From Drechmeria coniospora (taxonomy: Eukaryota > Ascomycota > Sordariomycetes > Hypocreales > Ophiocordycipitaceae), in the NCBI RefSeq assembly GCF_001625195.1, contig NC_054390.1:8591222-8655221 (forward strand): a DNA stretch of 64,000 nt, given 5' to 3'. The notes under the pieces were generated by a model that did no database searches, was not told where the DNA came from, and saw only the letters and a list, made by a program, of their open reading frames with translations. The stretch's first letter is position 1, and every line of letters starts with the position of its first letter. A program made the translations under genes and the position numbers. Positions 20,681 through 33,300 of this stretch are shown here, in pieces.

Positions 20681-23490
20681 TTCTGTTGTTGGTGTCACCA
20701 ATACGGCCTTCCTATAGATATATTCATTCTGGCTTGTAGCCCGCAGGTGTACCAAACTTTAGCGCGTCTCATCCCTTTAGTATCAAACTTAAATGGCCTT
20801 GTAATATTGGTTCTTCCCAGTGGGCAAAATCGTACTTTTTTGTCTCCCTAGTACGGACTGTCTGTGGATAGATTGCTCTTGCTTGCGGCCCGCAGGTGTA
20901 CCAAATTCTAGTACGTCTTGTCCCTTTAGAGTTAAACTTTTCCCTATTTCTCTACGAAACTTAAATAGCCTTATGATATTAGCTCTACCAAGTGGGTAAA
21001 ATCGTATTGTTAGTTTCCCTAGTACGGTCTGTCTGTAGATGGATTGCTCTTCCTTATAGCTCCCGTAGGTATACCAAACTTTGGTGCGTTTTATCCCTTT
21101 AGAAATAAACTTTTCCCTAATTCTCTACGGAACTTAAATGACCTTTTAATATTGGTTCTTCCCAGTAGGTAGAATCGTATTATTAGTTTCCCCAGTACGA
21201 TCTGTCTGTAGATGGATCGCTCTTGCTTGTAGCCCGCAGGTATACCAAACTACTATATTGGGAATTCTTTCGTTTAAATAGTGGTTTTTGTTTGATCGTT
21301 TCGGCTTGGCATGTCTGTTGGTCCTTTTATATGTAAGACGTTGTTTATGGGGATAGCCTGGAAGTTTATATTATACGCACCGTTTGAAAAAGAAAATGGG
21401 TTGCTGTTTGCGTGAATTAATGAAATGTACAAATTTTATATTGTACCGGGATCTGTTTGTTTACTTTCTCATTCTCTCTTCAGGACTACACTATTGATCT
21501 AGAGTAATGTTATTATACGTTAGTATTAAGTATTTGTAGGGGTAGTAGCGGGGGATATTTACTAATAATATACTTTCTAACGTATTACATCAATTTTATA
21601 ACTTTAATATTTATAATAGAGCAATACTCAGCCAGGAATCGTTTAGTATTCAGCCTCAAAAGCGCCTTGATATAGTGCCAACAACACCAGTCTTATAGTA
21701 TTTCCGTCTTAGCAAGGGCGAATATAGTTTTGGGAATGGCTATCAGCACACTCAGGGACCCGCTACGCTGATATTTGCTGATAATATACTTTCCGACGTA
21801 TCATCAATATTATAACTTTAATATTTAATATGGAGCAATGCTCCGCCTGAAACCTTTTGGTATTCAGCTTCAAAGGCGCCGTAATATAGCGCTAATTACA
21901 CTAATCTTGTATTTCCGTCTTAGCAAGGGCCAATATGATTTTGGAAATAGCTATCACTCAGGGATTCGCTACGCTAATATTTGCTGAAAATATACTTTCT
22001 GACGTATCATTTTAATATTTATAATGATAATATACTTTCTGACGTATCATCAATGTTATAACTTTAATATTTATAATGGCGCAATACTCAGCCAGGAATC
22101 GTTTAGTATTCAGCCTCAAAAGCGCCTTGATATAGCGCCAATAACACCAGTCTTGTAGTATTTCCATCTTAGCAAGGGCGAATATGATTTTGGGAATGGC
22201 TATCAGTACACTTAGGGACCCGCTACGCTGATATTTGCTGATAATATACTTTCCGACGTATCATCAATATTTTAACTTTAATATTTAATATAGAGCAATG
22301 CTTAGCCTGAAACCTCTAGCCTGGAAGTTTATATTATACGCACCGTTTGAAGAAAATGGGCTGCGGTTTGCGTGAATTAATGAAATGTACCAAATTCATA
22401 TCGTACCGGGATCTGTTTGTTTGCTTTCTCATCCTCTCTTCAGGACTACACTATTGATCTAGAGTAATGTTATCATATATTGGTATTTGGTACTTGTAGG
22501 AGTAGTGGCAGGGGATATTTACTAATAATATACTTTCTAATGTATTATGTCAATTTTATAACTTTAATATTTATAATAGAGCAATACTCAGCCAGAAATC
22601 TTTTAGTATTCAGCCTCAAAAGCGCCTTAATATAGCGCTAATAACACCAGTCTTGTAGAATTTCCGTCTTAACAAGGGCGAATATAATTTTGGGAATAGC
22701 TATCAGCACACTCGGGGATCCGCTACGCTGATATTTGCTGATAATATACTTTCTAACATATCATTAATGTTATAACTTTAATATTTAATATGGAGCCAAT
22801 ACTTAGCCTAAAACCTCTAGCCTGGAAGTTTATATTATATACACCGTTTGAAAAAATGGGCTGCCGTTTGCGTAAATGAATGAAATATACAAATTTCATA
22901 TCGTACCGGGATCTGTTTGTTTGCTTTCTCATTCTCTCTTCAGGACTACACTATTGATCTAGAGTAATGTTATTATATATTGGTACTTGGTATTTGTAGG
23001 GGTAGTGGCGGGGGATATTTACTGATAATATACTTTCTAACGTATTATGTCAATTTTATAACTTTAATATTTATAATAGAGTAATACTTAGCTAGAAATC
23101 TTTTAGCATTCAGCCTCAAAAGCGCCTTAATATAGCGCCAATAATACTAGTCTTGTGGAATTTCCGTCTTAGTTTGGCGCGTCTCATCCCTTTGGTATCT
23201 GCGCCACTCCTTATTTCTCCGAGGAACTTTCCACTGATTTTAATCCTATTCCATGCTAAACAGCCTTGGGGTATTGGTTCTTCCCAGTGTTTAGAATCAG
23301 GCTGTTTGGCTGTCTATAGGTAGTTTACTCTGACCTATGCTCTGCAGGTATACCGACTTCAGCGTGTCTTATCCTATTAAAATCTGTGCTTCTCCCAATT
23401 TCTCTATAGAACTTAAATAGCCTTAGGATATTGATTCTTCCCAGTATATAGAATTATGTTGTTAGTATCCCTAAGTGAGGCAGCAATTCC
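20680..23490. repeat. Satellite-like block of two interleaved AT-rich repeat families
   Basis: Family 1 (unit about 150-175 bp) has a core GCTTGTAGCCCGCAGGTATACC at about 20732, 20881, 21052 and 21225, with further decayed copies near 23170-23450. Family 2 has a core ATAATATACTTTC-ACGTAT followed by TATAACTTTAATATTTA at about 21567, 21780, 22028, 22232, 22526, 22740 and 23026. A longer module (AGCCTGGAAGTTTATATTAT..GGATCTGTTTGTTT..CTCTCTTCAGGACTACACTATTGATCTAGAGTAATGT) recurs at about 21357, 22318 and 22818. There are virtually no open frames. Copy differences are dominated by C/T and G/A changes, as expected from RIP. Confidence 0.8.
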
Positions 23491-24346
23491 ATTCCAACCG
23501 CAGGCACTAGTATATTACTACTAACAAGTAAGAAATACAGTTTACATCATTTGACTTGTCGCACGCGAAAATTGGCTCCAGGACCATATAAAGTTGTAAA
23601 GGCAGTTTCATAACGAGAAGTCGTACGATGGCGTAAAAGTTAATCGAGCAAAATGATACGGAAGCATGAGCTGCAAGTTAACCTACACCTTACCAACTAG
23701 GTAGTTCGTGTTTTTAGCTCCGTATCTGTATGAGTAAGTATACATTTAGGGACAAGTATGTAATTGTATGCATATGAACGAACAAACCGCGCGTTAACAT
23801 GGCTGCTGCCACCCATAGGGGGGCATTGCAGACGACCGGCCCGAAACGAATCTGGATTTGATTCGCAAATACACCGAACGAGTGCCTACTTCATAATGCA
23901 TACGCCTTCTGTATATAGTACGGGAAAAAGTTTCAGGCTTGCCCCTTGGCAGCCGGTTTTATGGGGCTAGTTTTCGATTGTACACTCGCTAGTGCATTCT
24001 GTAGGCGGCAATCCTATTACAATACGTAGGTAGAGCGTAATAATACCGCATTTAATACTCGAAAGAGTTTTAACAATATAAGTGGAACTAATTGAAGGAC
24101 TTGACCAACCATATGCCAATACACCAACATATTAAGTTTAGGTATATCGACAGTACCAGTACTCCCTATATCTATATATCTCTGTATAGATAAGATATAT
24201 ATATGTATATTGGGGAAGCTACTCCTACTTACTGTAGGAATTCAAGTATTTCCACCAGTCTCACCTACATCCCTGAAAGTACCTATGTTATATAGCAAGC
24301 AACGAACAGCATCGAGAGCCAAATAACTCTTATTGTTGTCTTAATC
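23491..24346. promoter_or_regulatory. Upstream region of the giant adhesin gene
   Basis: There is no gene. A short antisense adhesin-like snippet (CATTCTGTAGGCGGCAA) occurs near 23995. A TA-rich tract at 24165-24210, about 140-180 bp before the adhesin ATG, is the only TATA-like candidate. The immediate leader is AT-rich and pyrimidine-biased. Confidence 0.4.
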
Positions 24347-27300
24347 ATGCGTTTAATACTATTCCTTTCAATTATATTCTATCAAGTTTGTTATTCTGCC
24401 GCTCGAGAAGATACTGACTGCATGAATGGAATTGTTTATGTCGAAGTTCAACCGCTTGATTTTGTATGCTCTCATGATTCCGCAGCAAAGAGCAGTATTA
24501 TTCGGTATTGTCCAATGCATACAGCATCCATAAAAAGTATACTACTAATTCTATCTAGATCGTATACCAGCTGTCCTCCAATTGTAAAAATAACCACATT
24601 AACAATACCTGGACCCAAGGCAGGCACCACAACGATACCGCCACCATTTGGATGCACGGAAAACTGCATATCAATCATTGTTGCTACCACTCCTACTATT
24701 AGCATATTAACAGAAACAACTTTAGGTCCAGTTCCCGGAACATCAACTATTCACCCGCCAATTTCATGCTCGGAATATTGCATTACATCAATAATCATTA
24801 CTACTACAGCAAGGATTCAAACGCACACAACTATTGGCCCAGTTCCTGGGATATCGACAATTCACCCTCAACCAGGATGCATTAGTAACTGTATCAAATC
24901 TATCATTGTTACAGTCACTGGCGGTGCTGTTACAGAAACGACTTTGGGCCAGGCTCCTGGGACGTCAACCATCCTCCCACTACCAGGATGCACTGAAAAT
25001 TGTAGTACTAGAATTATTGTTACGGTTACTGGTAGTGCTATAACAGAATCGACTTTAGGCCCGTCTCCTGGGACATCTACCATCCTCCCTCCACCAGGCT
25101 GTACAGAAAACTGTGTTACTAGAATCATAGTCACTGTTACTGGCGGTACTATATCAGAGACTACCGTAGGTCCTATGCCCGGTACATTAACCATCCTCCC
25201 TTTACCGGAATGCACTGAAAATTGTGCTACAAGAATTATCATTACAGTAACTGGCGGTAACATAACAGAAACAACCTCAGGCTTGGCTCCTGGGACGTCA
25301 ACCATCTTTCCTAGACCGGGATGCACGGAAAATTGCATTACTAGAGTTATAGTTACAGTTACTGGCGGTGCTATAACAGAAACAACATTGGGCCCTACTC
25401 TGGGGACAACAACCATTCTCCCTCTACCAAGATGCACCGAAAACTGTACTACAAGAATTATCGTTACAGTTACTGGCGGTACCGAAACAGAAACAACCCT
25501 AGGCCCGGTTCCTGGCACATCAACTATCCTTCCTCTACCGGGATGTATAGAAAATTGCATTACTAGAGTAATCGTTATAGTTACTGGTGGTACTATAACA
25601 GAAACAACCTTAGGCCCTGCTCTTGGGACATCAACTCTCCTCCCTCCATCAGGATGCACCAAAAACTGTATGACTAAAATTATCTTTACAGTTACTGGCA
25701 GTGCCGTAACAGAAACAACCTTAGGCCCTACTCCAGGGACATCAACTTTACCCCCTCCACCAGGATGCACTGAAAATTGTATTACTAAAATTATCGTTAC
25801 GGTCATTGGCAGTGCCATAACCCAAACGACTATAGGCCCAACTCCTGGTACATCGATCGTTCTCCCACCACCGGGATGTTCTACAGGTTGCATTACTACT
25901 ATTATTATAACTGAAACTGGCTATATCGAGACAGTTAGAACTCCTGGCTCAGTTCCTGGAACAAGTACTATCTTACCATTTCCTGGGTGCGCCAATGGAT
26001 GTACGACCAGAATCATCATTACTGTTACTGGCGGCATTTTGACTGAGACAACGATTGGTCCAATTCCTGGGACAGTTACTATCCAGCCATCATCTGAATG
26101 TATAACAGGATGTCTTACTAGAGTTATTGTTACTAAAACAGCTGGTATTCTTACTGTTTTTACTCCAGGCCCAACAGCTGGTACAACAACCATTCCACCT
26201 CCTCTAGGGTGTATTATTGACTGTACGACAAAAATTATTATTACCATTCCCGGTAGTGTGACCATAGAATCAACCCTGGGCCCTGTTCCAGGAATTACAA
26301 CAATCGCACCACCTCCCGGATGTCTCACTGACTGTATTACCAGAGTAGTCGTAACGGACACTGGTGTTTTGGAGACATTATTAACTTTTGGACCGATATC
26401 AGGTACATCAACTATTCTACCACCGCGAGGTTGTATCATTAGCTGTACTACCAGAGTTATTATAACTACGACTGGAAGTGTATTTACTGACACAGGCGTG
26501 CTTACAACGGTTATTACCCTAGGACCAACAGCGGGTACAACAACAATTCAACCACCACCTGGATGTATTACTAGCTGTACTACGACTGTAATTGTTACAA
26601 TTACAGGTAGGGTTGTTACCAAAACAACTATTGGTCCGAACATAGGAGCTTCAACTATCTTGCCACCTCCTGGTTGTATTACAAGCTGCACAACTAGTAT
26701 TATTGTTACCGTTACTGGGGTGTTAATTACTGAAACAACAATCGGGCCTAGTTCAGGGGTTTCAACTGTCTTGCCATCTTCTGGATGTATATCTGATTGT
26801 ACAACCAGAGTAATTATTACTGAACCGGGTTTTATTACAACACGCACGACTCTGGGGCCATCAGCAGGGACAACTACAGTCCAGCCACCTCCCGGATGTG
26901 TCACTAGCTGCACAACGACTATTATTGTCACCGAGACTGCCGGTATGACTACAATAACAAGTCTAGGTCCGACCCCTGGTACCTCAACAGTTTTGCCACC
27001 TTCTGGATGTATGGTAGGCTGTATTACAACCATAGTCGTCACCAAAACTAGTGGGTTTAAAACCATTACAACGACAGGATCGGTTCCCGGTACAACAACC
27101 GTCCTGCCGCCATCCGGATGCATTACGAGCTGTATCGGCAGTGTCATCATTACGGTTACTGGTGATGTTATAACTAGAACTACTTTAGGTCCGACCCCTG
27201 GTACCTCGACAGTTTTGCCACCTTCTGGATGTGTGGTAGGCTGTATTACAACCGTAGTTGTCACCGAAACTGGTGGGTTTAAAACTATTACAACGATAGG

Positions 27301-30300
27301 ATCAATTCCCGGTACAACAACCGTCCTGCCGCCGTCCGGATGCATTACGAGCTGTATCGGCAGTGTCATCATTACGGTTACTGGTGATGTTATAACTAGA
27401 ACTACATTAGGTCCGACCCCTGGTACCTCAACAGTTCTACCACCATCTGGATGTACTATAGGCTGTGTAGCAACTGTAATTGTCACCGAAACTGGTGGCT
27501 ATACGACTGTTACAACGATAGGGTCGGTTCCCGGTACATCAACAATCCCGCCCAATGTAGGATGTGTAGTTGGATGCATAACTACTATTATTATTACTAA
27601 AACCGGTGGCATTACGACGGCGACTACAATAGGTTCCTTTGCCGGAACCACAACGATTCCACCTCCGTTAGGATGCACTTCAAGCTGTACTACAAGCATT
27701 GTTATAACTATTACTGGCGGAATTGTAACAAAGACAACGATAGGCTCAATGCCTGGTACTTTGACAATTATGCCTCCCTCTGGGTGTCTTACTGGTTGTA
27801 CAACATCTATTATTATAACAAAAGTTGGTACCATCACGACTATTTTTACTACAGGTTCCGTCGCCGGTACTACAACTATCACGCCACCAGTAGGGTGTAT
27901 TTCAGGCTGTACTACAAGTATTATTGTCACTGCTACCGGCGAAGTATTGACAAAAACAACACTTGGTTCTACACCAGGTACATCTACAATTTTCCCACCC
28001 ACTGGATGCATTGCCAGGTGCATTACGTCTATTATTGTTACCCACACTGGGGCCATTACAACTATCACTACTCCAGGTTCTGTTGCCGGTACCACAACAA
28101 TCCTGCCGCCATTAGAATGTGTTGCAGGCTGTACTACAAGCGTCGTTATTACCGTTACTGGCGGAATCGTATCACAAACAACACTTGGCTCTACACCTGG
28201 CACGTCGACAATTCTTCCTTCCTCTGGGTGTATTACTGGATGTATGACATCTATTATCATTACAGAAACCGGTAGCATCACGACCATTACTACTCTGGGC
28301 TCCGTCGCTGGTACTACAACAATGTCGCCTCCATCAGGATGTACTACAAGCTGCATTACTCGTGTCGTTATTACTGAAACCGGCAATATTGTTACCATGA
28401 CCACCCTGGGCCCACAACCTGGTACCACAACGATCCCTCCATCATTGGGGTGTATTATACGTTGCACTACAAGCGTTATTGTAACTATTACTGGTAGAAT
28501 TGTAACACAGACAACGATAGGCTCATTGCCTGGCACTTCAACAATCATACCTCCATCCGGATGTCTCACTGGGTGTATTACATCAATTATTATTACTCAA
28601 ACTCGTGCCATTACGACCATGACTACTACAGGTTCCGTCGCCGGTACCACAACTATCCCGCCAGCGGCGGGATGTATCACACTATGCACCACAAGTGTTA
28701 TTGTCACGGTCACTGATGGAATTGTGACAAAGACAACTCTTGGATCAACACCCGGAACATCTACAGTTCTTCCTCCCTCTATGTGTAGTACTGGGTGTAT
28801 TACTTCTATTATTGTTACCGAAACAGGGGCCATTACAACTATCACTACTCCAGGTTCAGTAGCTGGAACCGCAACAATTCTGCCATCTACAGGTTGTAAT
28901 ACAAGCTGTACTACAAGCATCATTGTTACAGTTACTGGTGGAATAGTAACACAAACAACTCATGGCTCTACACCTGGTATATCTACGATTCTTCCTCCCT
29001 CTGGATGTATTACCAGTTGCCTTACATCCATTATTATTACACAAACTGGTAATATTGTAACAATTACTACTCCAGGTTCGGTAGCTGGAACCACAACTAT
29101 TCCACCATCCATTGGATGTAGTACAAGCTGTACCACAAGAGTCGTTATTACAGTCACTGGAGTAATAGTAACACAATTTACGTTTGGCCCTACGCCTGGC
29201 ACATGGACAATTCTTCCTTCTTCTGGATGTATTACTAGTTGTACTACATCTATCATCGTTACAGAAACTGGCGACATTGTAACAATTACTACCCCAGGCT
29301 CAGCAGCTGGTACCAGTACAATCTTGCCACCACTTGGATGCATAGCAAGCTGTACTACAAGCATTATCGTAACAGTAACTGGTGAAATTATAACAGAGAA
29401 CATTATTGGTTCTACACCCGGTACTTCTACAATTCTTCCTCCGTCTGGGTGTATTAAAAGTTGTACTACAAGCGTGGTTGTTACCGTTACTGGCGGATTG
29501 GTTACTCAAACAACTCTCGGCTCTATACTAGGCACATCAACAATTCTTCCATCCTCTGGATGTATTACTGGGTGCATTACATCTATTATTATCACTCAAA
29601 CTGGGGCTATTACAACTATTACTACCCCAGGTTTAATAGTTGGAACTACAACAATTTTACCATCAGCAGGTTGTGTAACACGCTGTACTACAAGCATCAT
29701 TGTTACTATTACCGGCAGAATAGTAACTCAAACAACTCTTGGCTCTACACCTGGTACATCTACAATTCTTCCACCCTCTGGTTGTATTACTGGGTGCATC
29801 ACATCTATTATTGTTACTCAAACTGGGGCCATTACAACTATTACAACCCCAGGTTCAATAGCTGGAACTACAACAATTTTACCATCAGCAGGTTGTGTAA
29901 CACGCTGTACTACAAGCATCATTGTTACTATTACCGGCAGAATAGTAACTCAAACAACTCTTGGCTCTACACCTGGTACATCTACAATTCTTCCACCCTC
30001 TGGTTGTATTACTGGGTGCATTACATCTATTATTGTTACTCAAACTGGGGCCATTACAACTATTACAACCCCAGGTTCAATAGCTGGAACCACAACAATT
30101 CCGCCATCAGCAGGTTGTGTTACAAGCTGTACCACAAGCGTGGTTGTTACCGTTACTGGCGGATTGGTTACTGAAACAACTCTCGGCTCTATACCAGGCA
30201 CATCAACAATTCTTCCATCCTCTGGATGTACTACTGGGTGCATTACATCTATTATTGTTACCCAAACTGGGGCCATTACAACTATTACTACCCCAGGTTC

Positions 30301-33300
30301 AATAGCTGGAACCACAACAATTCTGCCATCAGCAGGTTGTATTACAAGCTGTACTACAAGCGTGGTTGTTACCGTTACTGGCGGATTGGTTACTGAAACA
30401 ACTCTCGGCTCTATACCAGGCATATCAACAATTCTTCCATCCTCTGGATGTACTACTGGGTGCATTACATCTATTATTGTCACCCAAACTGGGGCCATTA
30501 CAACTATTACTACCACAGGTTCAATAGCTGGAACTACAACAATTCTGCCATCAACAGATTGTGTTACACCATGTACTACAAGCATCATTGTTACTATTAC
30601 CGGCAGAATCGTAACTCAAACAACTTTTGGCTCTACACCTGGTACATCTACAATTCTTCCATCCTCTGGATGCATTACTGGGTGCATCACATCTATTATT
30701 GTTACTTACACTGGGGCCATTACAACTATTACTACCCCAGGTTCAATAGCTGGAACAACAACAATTCTGCCATCAACAGATTGTGTTACACCATGTACTA
30801 CAAGCATCATTGTTACTATTACCGGCAGAATCGTAACTCAAACAACTTTTGGCTCTACACCTGGTACATCTACAATTCTTCCATCCTCTGGATGCATTAC
30901 TGGGTGCATCACATCTATTATTGTTACTTACACTGGGGCCATTACAACTATTACTACCCCAGGTTCAATAGCTGGAACAACAACAATTCCGCCATCAGCA
31001 GGTTGTGTTACACGATGTACTACAAGCATCATTGTTACCGTAACCGGCAGAATAGTAACTCAAACAACTCTTGGCTCTACACCTGGTACATCTACAATTC
31101 TTCCACCCTCTGGTTGTATTATTGGGTGCATTACATCTATTATTGTTACTCAAACTGGGGCCATTACAACTATTACGACCCCAGGTTCAATAGCTGGAAC
31201 CACAACAATTCCGCCATCAGCAGGCTGTGTTACAAGCTGTACCACAAGCGTTGTTGTTACCGTTACTGGCGGATTGGTTACTCAAATAACTCTCGGCTCT
31301 ATACCTGGCACATCGACAATTCTTCCTTCCACTGGATGTATTACCGGTTGCATTACATCCATAATTATTACACAAACTGGTCATATTGTAACAATTACTA
31401 CTCCAGGTTCAGCAGCCGGTACTACTACAATTTCGCCACCACCTGGATGTATTGCAAGCTGTACTATAAGCGTCGTCATCACAGTAACTGGTGAAACCAG
31501 AACACAAACAACTCTTGGTTCCATACCTGGTACATCTACAATTCTTCCATCCTCTGGATGTATTACTGGGTGCATTACATCTATTATTATTACTCAAACT
31601 GGGGCCATTACAACTATTACTACCCCAGGTTCAAGAGCTGGAACTAGAACAATTCCACCATCAGCAGGTTGTGTTACACGATGTACTACAAGCATCATTG
31701 TTACCGTGACCGGCAGAATAGTAACTCAAACAACTCTTGGCTCTACACCTGGTACATCTACAATTCTTCCACCCTCTGGCTGTATTACTGGGTGCACCAC
31801 ATCTATTATTGTTACTCAAACTGGGGCCATTACAACTATTACGACCCCAGGTTCAATAGCTGGAACTACAACAATTCCACCATCAGCAGGTTGTGTTACA
31901 AGCTGTACCACAAGCGTTGTTGTTACCGTTACTGGCGGATTGGTTACTCAAACAACTTTCGGCTCTATACCTGGCACATCGACAATTCTTCCTTCCACTG
32001 GATGTATTACCGGTTGCATTACATCCATAATTATTACACAAACTAGTCATATTGTAACAATTACTACTCCAGGTTCAGCAGCCGGTACTACTACAATTTC
32101 GCCACCACCTGGATGTATTGCAAGCTGTACTATAAGCGTCATCATCACAGTAACTGGTGAAACCAGAACACAAACAACTCTTGGCTCCATACCAGGCACA
32201 TCTACGATTCTTCCGTCCTCTGGATGCTTCACTAGCTGTACTACATTTATTGTTATTACTCAAACCGGTAGAATTATTACTATTACTACTCCAGGTTCAG
32301 TAGCTGGAACCACAACAATTCTGCCATCAGCCGGTTGTGTTCGGAGCTGTACCACAAGCGTGGTTGTTACCGTTACTGGCGGATTAGTTACTCAAACAAC
32401 TCTTGGCTCTACACCTGGTACATCTACTATTCTTCCATCCTCTGGATGTATTACTGGGTGTATTACATCTATTATTGTTACTCAAACTGGGGCCATTACA
32501 ACTATTACTACCCCAGGTTCAATAGCTGGAACTACAACAATTCCGCCATCAGCAGGTTGTGCTACAAGCTGTACTACGAGCATCATTGTTACCGTAACCG
32601 GTAGAATAGTAACTCAAGCAACTCTTGGCTCTACACCTGGTACATCTACGATTCTTCCTTCCTCTGGATGCTTGACTAGCTGCACTACATTTATTGTTAT
32701 TACTCAAACTGGTAGGATTATTACTACTACTACTCCAGGTTCAGTTGCTGGAACCACAACAATTCTGCCATCAGCTGGTTGTGTTCGGAGCTGTACCACA
32801 AGCGTGGTTGTTACCGTTACTGGCGGATTAGTTACTCAAACAACTCTTGGCTCTACACCTGGTACATCTACTATTCTTCCATCCTCTGGATGTATTACTG
32901 GGTGTATTACATCTATTATTGTTACTCAAACTGGGGCCATTACAACTATTACTACCCCAGGTTCAATAGCTGGAACTACAACAATTCCACCATCAGCAGG
33001 TTGTGTTACACGATGTACTACAAGCATCATTATTACCGTAACCGGCAGAATAGTAACTCAAACAACTCTTGGCTCTACACCTGGTACATCTACAATTCTT
33101 CCACCCTCTGGTTGTATTACTGGGTGCATCACATCTATTATTGTTACTCAAACTGGGGCCATTACAACTATTACAACCCCAGGTTCAATAGCTGGAACCA
33201 CAACAATTCCGCCATCAGCAGGTTGTGTTACAAGCTGTACCACAAGCGTGGTTGTTACCGCTACTGGCGGATTGGTTACTGAAACAACTCTCGGCTCTAT

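Noticed and set aside
24165..24210. TA-rich tract as a definite TATA box
   Set aside because: It is a simple TATA-type microsatellite in AT-rich DNA, so position alone does not establish promoter function; it is kept only as a weak candidate inside the upstream-region entry.
24868..28569. Long antisense open frames (up to about 356 codons) across the adhesin array
   Set aside because: They are mirror readings of the repeat codons: the complement of Thr/Ile/Val/Gly-rich codons in this register contains no stops. They repeat with the same period, have no independent start or domain, and end wherever the array varies.
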